Shown: in pieces, positions 1-7,399 of the stretch | How the letters are laid out: each line of letters opens with the position of its first letter | How positions within the stretch are numbered: position 1 is the first letter of the stretch | Assembly: GCA_934691725.1 (NCBI GenBank) | Contig: CAKUTF010000052.1 | Span: forward strand, 1-15,753 | Length of the DNA stretch: 15,753 nucleotides | Direction of reading: 5' to 3' | Source of the DNA: an uncultured Fibrobacter sp. | Lineage (GTDB): Bacteria; Fibrobacterota; Fibrobacteria; Fibrobacterales; Fibrobacteraceae | Made by a program: the position numbers and the translations under genes | Notes under the pieces: model-generated | The model's input: only the letters and a program-made list of their open reading frames with translations | Database searches by the model: none | What the model was told of the DNA's origin: nothing

Positions 1-250
1 GTCTAGATGTCCGCATTACTGGTCACTGACTTCTGACCACTAGCCACTAAACCTAGACGTCTGCGGACTAAACCCTAATCCCTAAACATAGATGTTCGCA
101 GACCAATTGCTCATTGCTAATTGCAAATTCCTCATTCCCTTAGACGTCTGCGGACTAATCCCTATTCCCTAATCCCTAGTCCCTAAACTTAGACGTCCGC
201 AGACCCATTGCTCATTTCTCATTGCTCATTGCTAATTCCCTTAGGCGTCC
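1..250 (-). repeat. Intergenic heptad array, left (AG strand is minus)
   Basis: This gene-free stretch lies just beyond the stop codon of the barrel gene at 274. Read on the minus strand it is a string of degenerate 7-mers such as TTAGGGA, CTAGGGA, TTAGCAA, TGAGCAA and TCAGTGA, nearly all with AG at the same phase. Separators with a GACGTC-like core (plus-strand starts 6, 56, 91, 143, 192 and 244) cut it into blocks of 50, 35, 52, 49 and 52 bp. Each block uses one 7-mer family: TTAGGG-like, TTAGCAA-like or CAGTGG-like. It has no open frame of note. Its function is unknown; the repeat structure itself is directly visible. Confidence 0.85.
146..204. repeat. Perfect 10-bp inverted pair around a CCCTAA-type block
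   Basis: GTCTGCGGAC at 146-155 is the exact reverse complement of GTCCGCAGAC at 195-204, with 39 bp of CCCTAAT-like filler between. Both copies are extensions of the array separators. As RNA or single-stranded DNA they could form a 10-bp stem. Two further perfect pairs with a different but matching sequence occur at 7894-7903/7953-7962 and 15674-15683/15719-15728. Confidence 0.75.
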
Positions 251-273
251 ACGGTTCCTTATAAAGATATTCT

Positions 274-1521
274 CTAAAATCCCAGGCTGATTTCCGCCAT
301 GTAGATGCGGCTTTCGTTTTGGCCCGTGTAATAGCCGCGCTCCTCGCCCCATGTGGCTAGTTCCACTTCGACGAACCGGAACATCTCGATGGCGATTCCA
401 GCGGACGGATAGCCTCCGTGAAATCCCCCGGAAAGGCGAAGCTTCAGAAGCCTCAGGTTGTCGTTGTAGCCCGGGAACGCGAGGAGAACCTGTTCCACTT
501 CCACGCCGAAGTTCAAGTGGCTGAGCGTCTTGTAGTTGTGCGCCGTCGAAAGGGCGTTCTCGAAGTCGAGCGCGAAGTTCACCTTGCGGGAGAAAGCCGT
601 GTTGCGGTTGAAGAGTCGCGGGCTGTAGGCCATGCCGAACGTGAGGTTCGGGAGGATGCGTTCTCCGCCGAGTTCGTTGAAGAAGATGTTGTTGCACGAG
701 GCACCCAGACGAAATTCTCTTCCTGCGCGGTAGAGAATCCCTAGATCCATGCCGAATCCGAGATCGCTCCACGACGTAAAATCGGAATAGACTTTGTCCG
801 TGCGGTCTTCGAGCGTGTCCCCGATGCTTTCGAAGCTCGAAACGTCGATACGGAAAATTTTCATCGTCTCGCGTTTCGCCATCTTGAAGCCCGCGCCGAC
901 GGCGAGGTTCTCCGTGATGCCGTAGGCTCCGCCGAACTGGGCGACCGCGTCGATGTAAAACGTGTCGATCCCGAAGAACGGGATGATGATTCCGTTGTCG
1001 ATATACGGGGAAGTAGTCCCATCGACCCAGATCGCTCCGCCGAAATTGTGGAAGGCTAACTCCGCGTCCGCCTTGGCGATGAGCGTAAAGAGAAGATGGT
1101 CGAACTGGTTCAGCTTTTTCGTGAGTTCGGGATGTGCCGCGAGCGAATCGGCAAACGCCCGCTCGGCGGTGACGTCCTTTCCTTTGGACGCTTTTTTCGC
1201 GCTGCTGTAGAGGTCCTGCAGGTCCTCGGAAAAATCATAGACCTTGCGGGCTTCGTTGAAGGGACCCGCTCCGCCGACGTTTAGCCTCATGTCGATTGAA
1301 TTTCCGGGATAGTAGCCAAGTTCGGGGAACTTTTTGAAGTTTCCCAGCTTTCCCATCTGGTTAAGTCCTGCGTAGTTGTAATAAATCGCTTCCTTGTCGT
1401 CCGCGATGGCGACGTGGGCGTTTCCCATGGCGTAGGCGCGTAGGGACTTGTGCCGCGGTCCCTGGGCGGCGAAGCTCACCGTGAAAATTCCCAACAGGAG
1501 AAGGCTTGTTAAAACTTTCAT
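274..1521 (-). CDS. PorV/FadL-like outer-membrane beta-barrel protein
   Basis: This 415-residue protein is predicted to form an outer-membrane barrel. A Sec signal peptide covers residues 1-19 (MKVLTSLLLL start, cut near SFAA). The mature start has the pattern YAMGNAHVAIADD...IYYNYAGL (residues 30-53), typical of PorV/PorQ, UPF0164 and FadL-superfamily barrels, where a short helical hatch precedes the strands. The chain ends in ISLGF with a terminal Phe, the usual recognition signal for barrel insertion. It starts 8 bp after the lipoprotein gene at 1530-2714, and its Shine-Dalgarno sequence (AGGGAG) overlaps that gene's TAG stop, so the two are co-transcribed and probably translationally coupled. 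The fold is supported; the exact role (type IX secretion accessory, transport or structural) is not settled by the sequence. Confidence 0.75.
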   Translation of the reverse strand: MKVLTSLLLLGIFTVSFAAQGPRHKSLRAYAMGNAHVAIADDKEAIYYNYAGLNQMGKLGNFKKFPELGYYPGNSIDMRLNVGGAGPFNEARKVYDFSEDLQDLYSSAKKASKGKDVTAERAFADSLAAHPELTKKLNQFDHLLFTLIAKADAELAFHNFGGAIWVDGTTSPYIDNGIIIPFFGIDTFYIDAVAQFGGAYGITENLAVGAGFKMAKRETMKIFRIDVSSFESIGDTLEDRTDKVYSDFTSWSDLGFGMDLGILYRAGREFRLGASCNNIFFNELGGERILPNLTFGMAYSPRLFNRNTAFSRKVNFALDFENALSTAHNYKTLSHLNFGVEVEQVLLAFPGYNDNLRLLKLRLSGGFHGGYPSAGIAIEMFRFVEVELATWGEERGYYTGQNESRIYMAEISLGF

Positions 1522-1529
1522 GACGCTCC

Positions 1530-2714
1530 CTACCGGTTCCTGAACCAGGCCTTAAAGTCTTCTTTCGAATAGTTGTTCCAGCATCGTCCGACGAGAGCCT
1601 TGCGCGCTTCGAGCGGGTAGCGGATATCCGTCGAATCCGTGTCTAACGCTATCGCCTTTCGGATTTCGAGCGATGCGGAATCGCTTGCGGAAATTTTTTC
1701 AAAATCCTTGGCGAAGAGGATTCGCCCGCTTTTCAAGAGCGTCCTCTCGGCGGCTTCTTCCTTTTCGCCGTTCTGGTCGTGGTCGAGGCTGTCGTTTCCT
1801 ATGCCGATAAATGTGACGCGCGCATCGGAATCTTTTATTAGCGGAACGAGCCGCAGGTCTTCGTCGATTAAGCCGTCTCCGTCGTTGTCGATGCCGTCCA
1901 GAATTTCTTCGTCGATGCATCCGTCGCCATCGTTGTCGATGCCGTCGCCTAGCCTGTAAAAGAGAATCGAGTATTCGACCGTGCTTGCCGTGGAATCGAA
2001 GAATGTCGAATCGTCGAGGATGTCGGAAAGTTCGGGGAGGATGTCTTGCACGAGACGCTTCAGGTCGTCTCCGAGCGTGTCCATGTCCGCATTGAACCGG
2101 GAAGCGAGGTGCGGGTCGGTGAGAGCCTTGTCGTAAAGTTCGCTTGCATCGATTTCCACGGAACCGTCATCGCGGAGGGAAAGCTCCACGTTGGAATTTG
2201 AACCTTTCCTGAACCGGAGAATCGTATAGGCGAATTCGAGAATGGCGTAGCTCGCCGAAAAGTTGGAGTAGGAAACGTTCCCGTCCGAAAGCCTTTGCGC
2301 GGGACTGTTTCCTGTGAGCGTGTCCCGCCGGACAAGTTCGCGGAGCGGAACGAGGGCGCTGTAGATGGATTTGTAATGACGTTCGACTTCGGCGGAATCG
2401 AGGTCCATCAGCGGAATGGAAGCGTCGCTGTCGATAAGTCCGAGCAGCTTGAACGGGTCGCCGCCGTTTCGGTAGAGGTTCGCCTTGGAAAGCCCGAACC
2501 ACGCTTCGGACTTGGTGGAATCGTTCCGGATGGCGGACGAAAAGTACTCGGCAGCCTTCTCGTAATCCTCGTCCCGGAATCGCGCCTGCCCTTCGATGAC
2601 GAGCATGTCCGTGTCGCTCGATTTGACGGAAACGTTTTCCGACGGATCGAAAAGATTGCATCCGACGACAAGGACTAGCGGAATGGCGCAGGCAACGGGA
2701 AAAAGAAATTTCAT
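1530..2714 (-). CDS. Lipoprotein with TPR-like helices and tandem calcium-loop repeats
   Basis: This 394-residue lipoprotein precursor begins MKFLFPVACA and has a lipobox ending VVGC, so Cys19 would be the lipidated residue. Residues about 38-85 (EGQARFRDEDYEKAAEYF and onward) look like one or two TPR helices. Residues 257-286 hold two 16-residue copies of DGIDNDGDGxIDE, the Asp-rich loop of dockerin-like EF-hands and thrombospondin type 3 repeats. A weaker third site (DHDQNGE) follows at about 311-317. The open frame extends upstream to 2846, but the start at 2714 is preferred: it gives the signal peptide and has GGGAG upstream. It is the first gene of an operon with the barrel at 274-1521, which may be its partner at the outer membrane. 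The specific function is not recognised. Confidence 0.75.
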   Translation of the reverse strand: MKFLFPVACAIPLVLVVGCNLFDPSENVSVKSSDTDMLVIEGQARFRDEDYEKAAEYFSSAIRNDSTKSEAWFGLSKANLYRNGGDPFKLLGLIDSDASIPLMDLDSAEVERHYKSIYSALVPLRELVRRDTLTGNSPAQRLSDGNVSYSNFSASYAILEFAYTILRFRKGSNSNVELSLRDDGSVEIDASELYDKALTDPHLASRFNADMDTLGDDLKRLVQDILPELSDILDDSTFFDSTASTVEYSILFYRLGDGIDNDGDGCIDEEILDGIDNDGDGLIDEDLRLVPLIKDSDARVTFIGIGNDSLDHDQNGEKEEAAERTLLKSGRILFAKDFEKISASDSASLEIRKAIALDTDSTDIRYPLEARKALVGRCWNNYSKEDFKAWFRNR

Positions 2715-2802
2715 TGGAAGACTCCCGAAAAAAGCGGACAGGAACGAAGTAAAAATAGATTCCTCTTTTAAAAAGGGAACGGCAAACCGGAAATACACTT
2801 CA

Positions 2803-2827
2803 TATATTTGAAAAAGAGGATGCCAAC
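2803..2827 (+). promoter_or_regulatory. Probable -10 region and start-deciding Shine-Dalgarno
   Basis: TATATTTG at 2803-2810 fits the TAnnTTTG -7 element known from Bacteroidetes and also resembles a sigma-70 -10 box; no good upstream box was seen. AAGAGGA at 2814-2820 lies 7 nt before TTG 2828 and is the main reason for choosing that start. The -10 assignment is weaker than the ribosome binding site. Confidence 0.45.
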
Positions 2828-3613
2828 TTGGAATACTTTCCGACAAAATCTTACCGGCACGCCGTTCTTCTGATGCGTTCCCTCCTAACCTCTGAACGGG
2901 AAAGGCTCCGCTCCGTCGCGAAAGCCTCCGCGCGAGACGCAGCCATCACGGAAGGGAATTTCGCTTCGGAGCTTCCGGCGATCATCCGCTTCGCGAAAGC
3001 CTACGAGAACGCCTTCATGCGATATCTCTCGGCGACTCTTTCGCAACACGCATCCGGGATTTCCTGCAAGGCGGGCTGCGGCAACTGCTGCCACCACTTT
3101 CCGATGTCCGTCGAACCGTTTGAGCTCGCGCTCTTCTATTCGGAAATTCGCAAGTCCCGGGCCCTTTTGCCGATTCTTGAAAAGTGCCACGCCCGGAGCA
3201 AGGCGTATCGCGAACTTTTTCGGGAGGCCGAATCCGAGGGAAGTCCCGATCCGGACGATTCGGCACTTGTCCGTTATTTCGAAAAGGGAATCGCCTGCCC
3301 GTTCATTTTGTCTTCGGGTAGCTGCGGCGTCTATGCGTTTCGCCCGGTGACATGCCGGATGTACTTCAGTGAAACGCCGGGGAAGTTTTGCGTGCCGGAA
3401 CATCTTCTCTCCGAAAGGAACCGGAGCTTTATCGTCTATCTTCCCGACGAACTCGAAGAACTCATCGCGGATATTTCTGCGCACTACGCGGATCTTTCCA
3501 TTCCGGAAAGTCTCTACGAGGGAATTCTCGCGATGAACGTTCTCGAACCGGATTTTGTGCTGGCGGAATCCCGGGAAAAATGCTTGCAGGATACGAAAAC
3601 GGATGACGGCTGA
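2828..3613 (+). CDS. YkgJ-family (CxxxCxxCC) cysteine-cluster protein
   Basis: This 261-residue soluble protein belongs to the YkgJ/CxxCxxCC family (PF03692-type), thought to bind metal or an Fe-S cluster. The Cys residues are C80, C84, C87 and C88 (CKAGCGNCC), then C157 (CPF), C166 (SCGVY), C176 (RPVTCR) and C188. The order 'cluster, CPFL-like, GxCxVYxxRPxxCR' is the family signature. The start is TTG at 2828, with AAGAGGA 7 nt upstream. ATG 2873 (residue 16) is an alternative that overlaps the stop of a 17-codon frame starting at 2820. It is the first gene of a tight operon and overlaps the protease gene by 11 bp. Another member of the same Cys-cluster superfamily lies two genes downstream. 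Substrate and reaction are unknown. Confidence 0.85.
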   Translation: MEYFPTKSYRHAVLLMRSLLTSERERLRSVAKASARDAAITEGNFASELPAIIRFAKAYENAFMRYLSATLSQHASGISCKAGCGNCCHHFPMSVEPFELALFYSEIRKSRALLPILEKCHARSKAYRELFREAESEGSPDPDDSALVRYFEKGIACPFILSSGSCGVYAFRPVTCRMYFSETPGKFCVPEHLLSERNRSFIVYLPDELEELIADISAHYADLSIPESLYEGILAMNVLEPDFVLAESREKCLQDTKTDDG

Positions 3614-4400
3614 ACCTCTGCAGACGGATCTTTTCGGGCCGGCGAAAGTGCGGTCGCATCTGGAGTATTCGGCGGAGAACCTCCTTTCTTCGGACGGGAC
3701 TGTCGTATTTCTTTACGCGGACCGCATCAAGAAAAGCTTTCGCGCTCGGAAGAAAATTTTCGAGAACAGCTACGAGCTGATTCTTCCGTCGTATATGAAG
3801 TCCCGGGAATTTTTCCCTGTCCGGGAACTCGCCGCGGAGTGGGTCCGCGTTTCCTTCAAGCGCAAGACGGCGGGGAACAAGGCCCGCGCCAAGGAACTGC
3901 TCTCCCGGATATGGAAGGCTACCGACCAGATTCTTTCGGATGCGGGACTTCCGCAGGTGACAAGGAATACAAGGTTTCCGCCGATCCGCCCCGTCGGAAA
4001 ATTTCACGACCTGACGAGCGTCTTTGACGCCGTGAACGAAACGTATTTCGGAGGCGAACTGAAAGCGCGCATCACATGGAGCAATCGCGTCGGCGGCCTA
4101 AGCTTTCACACGGTCCGCAAGGATCCGCTTTCGGGAGAAATGGTAAACCTGATAAGCATCAGCCGCGGATACGATTTTGAAAACTGTCCGTTTTTCGCTG
4201 TCGCCGGAGTAGTCTATCATGAATGCCTGCATATCGCCGTTCCGCCGGAATCCGTAAACGGTCGCCGCATTGTTCACGGCAAGGTCTTCCGCAGCCGGGA
4301 ACGCCGCTACATCTATTACGAGCAGTGGATCAAGTGGCACCGCGAAGTCCTTCCGAAGAACATCCGAACCTTGCGCTTCCTAGAAAGGTTGCACCGATGA
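3603..4400 (+). CDS. SprT-like zinc metalloprotease
   Basis: The product is a 265-residue predicted zinc peptidase of the SprT-like group. Residues 141-165 (FDAVNETYFGGEL, then ITWSNR) match the entry to the SprT domain. The catalytic motif is HECLH at 206-210. The likely third ligand is His225 in HGKVF, followed by the basic segment FRSRER. An N-terminal region of about 130 residues is outside the core domain; it is basic and may bind nucleic acid or a partner (inference). The start is ATG 3603, inside the last codons of the upstream gene. A longer in-frame start at 3555 would bury itself in that gene and is less likely. No signal peptide is visible, so it is cytoplasmic. The family includes DNA-protein crosslink proteases (Spartan) and uncharacterised bacterial SprT proteins; the target here is unknown. 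Confidence 0.8.
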   Translation: MTAEPLQTDLFGPAKVRSHLEYSAENLLSSDGTVVFLYADRIKKSFRARKKIFENSYELILPSYMKSREFFPVRELAAEWVRVSFKRKTAGNKARAKELLSRIWKATDQILSDAGLPQVTRNTRFPPIRPVGKFHDLTSVFDAVNETYFGGELKARITWSNRVGGLSFHTVRKDPLSGEMVNLISISRGYDFENCPFFAVAGVVYHECLHIAVPPESVNGRRIVHGKVFRSRERRYIYYEQWIKWHREVLPKNIRTLRFLERLHR

Positions 4401-5413
4401 AAGTTGTCGCCCCCGATTTCTACCGGAGTTTCCGCTGCCTTGCCGGAGCGTGCCGCGATACGTGTTGCGCAGGCTGGGAAGTCGATGTGGATTTGAAAAC
4501 CGCCGAGCGTTACGCTTCTGTGACAGGACCTTTTGGCGAAAGGCTTTGCCGCTCCATCTCGGACGGGCATTTCGTCCTCGACGCTTCGGAACGCTGCCCC
4601 TTTCTCGACGGAAATAATTTGTGCGAAATCTACCGGGACCTGGGCGAAAAATTTTTGTCGGACATCTGCCGGGAACATCCGCGGTTTGTTGAAGTTTTTG
4701 GCGACGTAAAGGAACTCGGGCTCGGGCTCTGTTGCGAGGAATCTGCGCGACTTCTCTTCGCTTCGAACGACCCGCTCCGCCTTGTGGAATATTTCGACGA
4801 CGAAAAGCCGGAAACATTGGACGGCGAATCGCGAAGCCTCCGCGACGAGATGTTCGAATTCCGGACGGAAATCCTTGCCCGGCTTTCCGATAGGAACGTT
4901 CCCCTGTCGGCGCGAATTTCCGAAACGCTCTGTCTCGTGGCGACCGCCCAAGGCGAAACGGTTTCGCTTTTCGAGTTTCCGGCTGGAAAAATCTGGGGTG
5001 AAATCTGGGATTTTCTCTCGGGCCTAGAAAGCCTCGGGGATACGTGGGACCAGGCGCTCGACCGCATCCGAAAAGAATGGTTTTGCTCCAAAGCGAGTGG
5101 TCCTTATTCGGAAGCGGACGGGGAACGAATCGTCGCGTATGAAATTTTCCGTTACCTGGGGAAGTCGCTTTACGACGGCGACATGCTTTCAAAAGTCAAG
5201 TTCGCCGCGCTCTTCTGGCTCATCCTCCGGAAGTTCGGGGAGCATCTTGCTTTTGGAAGTTCCGGGGATTTCCTGAAGGTCGATGCGTTGAAACTGCTCT
5301 CTAGGCAGCTGGAATATTCGGAAGAAAACATGGACGCTCTCGTGCAGGCGTTTGCCGAAAAGCCTTTCTTTTCGACGGGAGCCTTTCTCGTCCTTGCGCG
5401 GGAATTCGGGTGA
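4397..5413 (+). CDS. FliB-like lysine-N-methylase (Cys-cluster protein)
   Basis: This 338-residue protein resembles flagellin lysine-N-methylase FliB. Its N-terminus APDFYRSFRC, then CRDTCCAGWEVDVD, is the hallmark of that family, and more cysteines follow at 67 (CPFL), 76, 91 (DICREHPRF) and 112-113 (GLCCEE). FliB proteins carry these cysteines as an Fe-S cluster and methylate lysines of surface proteins. No flagellar gene is in the window and Fibrobacter is not known to be flagellate, so the substrate is probably another protein (inference). The start is ATG 4397, sharing ATGA with the SprT-like stop, with GAAAGG upstream; the longer frame to 4223 lies inside the protease gene. The last codons overlap the barrel gene by GTGA. 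FliB homologues are usually around 400 residues, so this copy may be slightly short at the C-terminus. Confidence 0.8.
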   Translation: MKVVAPDFYRSFRCLAGACRDTCCAGWEVDVDLKTAERYASVTGPFGERLCRSISDGHFVLDASERCPFLDGNNLCEIYRDLGEKFLSDICREHPRFVEVFGDVKELGLGLCCEESARLLFASNDPLRLVEYFDDEKPETLDGESRSLRDEMFEFRTEILARLSDRNVPLSARISETLCLVATAQGETVSLFEFPAGKIWGEIWDFLSGLESLGDTWDQALDRIRKEWFCSKASGPYSEADGERIVAYEIFRYLGKSLYDGDMLSKVKFAALFWLILRKFGEHLAFGSSGDFLKVDALKLLSRQLEYSEENMDALVQAFAEKPFFSTGAFLVLAREFG

Positions 5414-6285
5414 AAAACTTTTTTGCTCTCGTTGTTCTTTTTTTGGGGATGGTTTTTGCCGAAGAAACGGGGAATTCAGCCATCGCCTCTTTTCCCGACA
5501 AGTTTTCCATCCAGCTGATCGCGCGTTACAATTACGCTTCGCTTTCCGGGGAGAGCACGGACGACAAGGTCCTTGCGACCAACCGGCCTGTCGATCTCGG
5601 GCTTGGCGGCGGCTACGGCGACTGGACGTGGAGTTCCTTGTTTACGCTTTCGTTCGGCGCGGACTCCGAGAAGCCGAAAACGCAGGCGACCGACTGGCAG
5701 CTTAATTATTACGGAGACCGTTTTTTCTGGAACCTCTTCCTGAAAGCAAACAACGGCTTTTACTGGAAGGATTCCGAAGCGGATGAATTTAGGAAGGCGA
5801 AGCTTTTGACGGTTTCCGCGGGCTACGATATCGACTATCTCTGGAACCGGGAACATTCGCTCCGGGCGGCGTACTCGCTTGACCGCAGGCAGAAGAAATC
5901 GAACGGCAGCTTCATCTGGGGCGCGGGCGTCTATTATCACGGATTGGTTTCACTGGATTCGCTCCTTCCGCAATACGGCAAATACCAGCAGTTCATCCAC
6001 CTGGGACCGAGCGTCGGATACTCCTACACTTGGGTGTGGCAAAACGGATGGTTTTTCAATCTGCTAGGAGTCGCTTCGACCTCGTTCGGGAAAAATGTCA
6101 CGCGGAACCAGTGGATGCGTTTCTCCCAGGTATTTCCGAAATTCGCTGTCGGCTACCACAGCCAAAAATGGTCTGTCCATTTTCCTTTTTTCGTGAATGC
6201 TCTTCTGCTTTCGTCAAATGACGGGGAACTTGACGATATCTTTTTCAGCGCTTCCGGCGGCTTCATGGTGACAAGGCGCTTTTGA
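5410..6285 (+). CDS. DUF4421-like outer-membrane beta-barrel protein
   Basis: This 291-residue protein has a clear signal peptide (MKNFFALVVLFLGMVFA, cut before EETG). The rest alternates short strands and is rich in aromatic and Gly residues, for example VDLGLGGGYGDWTW and HLGPSVGYSYTW. It ends VTRRF, with the C-terminal Phe common in outer-membrane barrels. The general layout is like DUF4421 proteins, small porin-like barrels mainly from Bacteroidetes; that assignment is from pattern only. The start is GTG 5410, overlapping the methylase stop as GTGA, so translation is probably coupled. Its place behind three cytoplasmic proteins is odd. It may be the surface client of that operon or simply co-transcribed. 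The 3' end overlaps the convergent aminotransferase gene by 23 bp. Confidence 0.7.
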   Translation: MKNFFALVVLFLGMVFAEETGNSAIASFPDKFSIQLIARYNYASLSGESTDDKVLATNRPVDLGLGGGYGDWTWSSLFTLSFGADSEKPKTQATDWQLNYYGDRFFWNLFLKANNGFYWKDSEADEFRKAKLLTVSAGYDIDYLWNREHSLRAAYSLDRRQKKSNGSFIWGAGVYYHGLVSLDSLLPQYGKYQQFIHLGPSVGYSYTWVWQNGWFFNLLGVASTSFGKNVTRNQWMRFSQVFPKFAVGYHSQKWSVHFPFFVNALLLSSNDGELDDIFFSASGGFMVTRRF

Positions 6286-7363
6286 TTTTCGAAGCGATTT
6301 TTTCGGCATCGGTAAACGCGCAAATCGGAAGACAGAACGTTTCCCGTGAAAGGGCGCGCGCGATGATGTTTTTCTCTGCGTCCTTTTTTGTTTCGGGAAA
6401 TTTCGCAAAGCACGGTTCTGCGGAAAGCGGACGTTCGTAGTAGATGCGCGTGGGAATTCCTTGGCGGAAAAGCTTTTCGATTGTCTCGTCCCGATTCTCG
6501 CTTCGAACGGCGTATTGCGCAAAGACGCTCGAGTTTCCGGCATTGATCCTTGGAATCTGAAAGCCCGGCATGGCGGAAAAAATCGTATCGTAAATTTTGG
6601 CGTTCTGCTTTCGCCGGGAAAGCTCTTCCTTGAAATGCCTGCGCTTGACGAGGAGAACCGCAGCCTGGATGGCGTCGAGACGGCTGTTCGTTCCGATGGA
6701 GGCGTAGAGTCCGCTAGCATTCTTTCCGTGCATCGCGAAACTTTTTGCTTTTCGGAAAATGTTTTCGTCGCATGTCAGCAACGCTCCGCCGTCACCGTAG
6801 GCTCCAAAAGGCTTCGTCGGGTAAAAGCTCGTTGCGGCAACCGCTCCGAAGGAACCCGCTGCCTTGCCGCCCTGGAACGCTCCGAAGCTCTGCGCGGCAT
6901 CTTCGAGGATCCACAGCCCGTGCTTTTGCGCAATTTTTCTCAATTCCTCGTAAGCTGCGCACTGCCCGAAGAGATCGACCGCGATGATGCCGACGGTCCT
7001 GTCCGAAATTCTCTCTTCGGCGGAAGACGGCGAAATCAAAAAATCTTCTCCGACATCGGCAAAGCGCGGAACGCCTCCGGTTAAGACGACCGCTTCCGCC
7101 GTCGCGACGAACGTATAATCCGGCACGATCACCTCGTCGCCGCGTTCTAGTCCAAGGGCTTCAAGCGAAAGGATGAGCGCACTTGTTCCGCTTGCGCAGG
7201 AAAGGGCATAGCGAATATTCAGATCCTTGGCGAAAACGTTTTCAAACTCTTCAATGAACTTGCCGCCAATCGGGTTTCCGCTTCGGAGAACGGAGGCGAT
7301 TGCCGAATCGATTTCTTCTTGATAGGCGGCGTATTGTGCACCGAGATTGACAAACGGAATCAT
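6263..7363 (-). CDS. DegT/DnrJ/EryC1/StrS-family PLP aminotransferase
   Basis: This 366-residue enzyme transfers an amino group to a nucleotide-linked keto-sugar, as in making amino-sugars for lipopolysaccharide, capsule or glycans. Family motifs are in order: FVNLGAQY at the N-terminus, CASGTSAL (57-63), PDYTFVATAEA (81-91), EDAAQS (154-159, with the PLP ring-stacking and Asp contacts) and SFYPTKPFGAYGDGG (179-193), whose Lys184 should form the Schiff base. The length is normal for the family. It is a lone gene: no other sugar-nucleotide genes are nearby, so the exact sugar cannot be named. The start is ATG 7363. There is no Shine-Dalgarno, and TATAAT lies only 8 nt upstream, which suggests a leaderless message. 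The 3' end overlaps the DUF4421-like gene by 23 bp, with no terminator seen between. Confidence 0.92.
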   Translation of the reverse strand: MIPFVNLGAQYAAYQEEIDSAIASVLRSGNPIGGKFIEEFENVFAKDLNIRYALSCASGTSALILSLEALGLERGDEVIVPDYTFVATAEAVVLTGGVPRFADVGEDFLISPSSAEERISDRTVGIIAVDLFGQCAAYEELRKIAQKHGLWILEDAAQSFGAFQGGKAAGSFGAVAATSFYPTKPFGAYGDGGALLTCDENIFRKAKSFAMHGKNASGLYASIGTNSRLDAIQAAVLLVKRRHFKEELSRRKQNAKIYDTIFSAMPGFQIPRINAGNSSVFAQYAVRSENRDETIEKLFRQGIPTRIYYERPLSAEPCFAKFPETKKDAEKNIIARALSRETFCLPICAFTDAEKIASKIKSALSP

Positions 7364-7377
7364 AGGTCAAAATTATA
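7364..7377 (-). promoter_or_regulatory. TATAAT box next to the start codon of the aminotransferase
   Basis: On the minus strand TATAAT (7377-7372) is followed by TTTGACCT and then ATG. The run TAATTTTG also fits the Bacteroidetes TAnnTTTG element. Transcription would begin within about 0-2 nt of the start codon. No convincing -35 box was found at 16-18 bp spacing. Confidence 0.5.
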
Positions 7378-7399
7378 AAAGCCGATTGGGTGTGTGGTT

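Noticed and set aside
1530..2846. Longer form of the lipoprotein starting at 2846
   Set aside because: It would place 44 residues before the signal peptide and lipobox and would overlap the start of the divergent gene at 2828.
4223..4396. N-terminal extension of the FliB-like protein
   Set aside because: It lies wholly inside the SprT-like gene, is unlike the family, and ATG 4397 has the ATGA overlap and a ribosome binding site.
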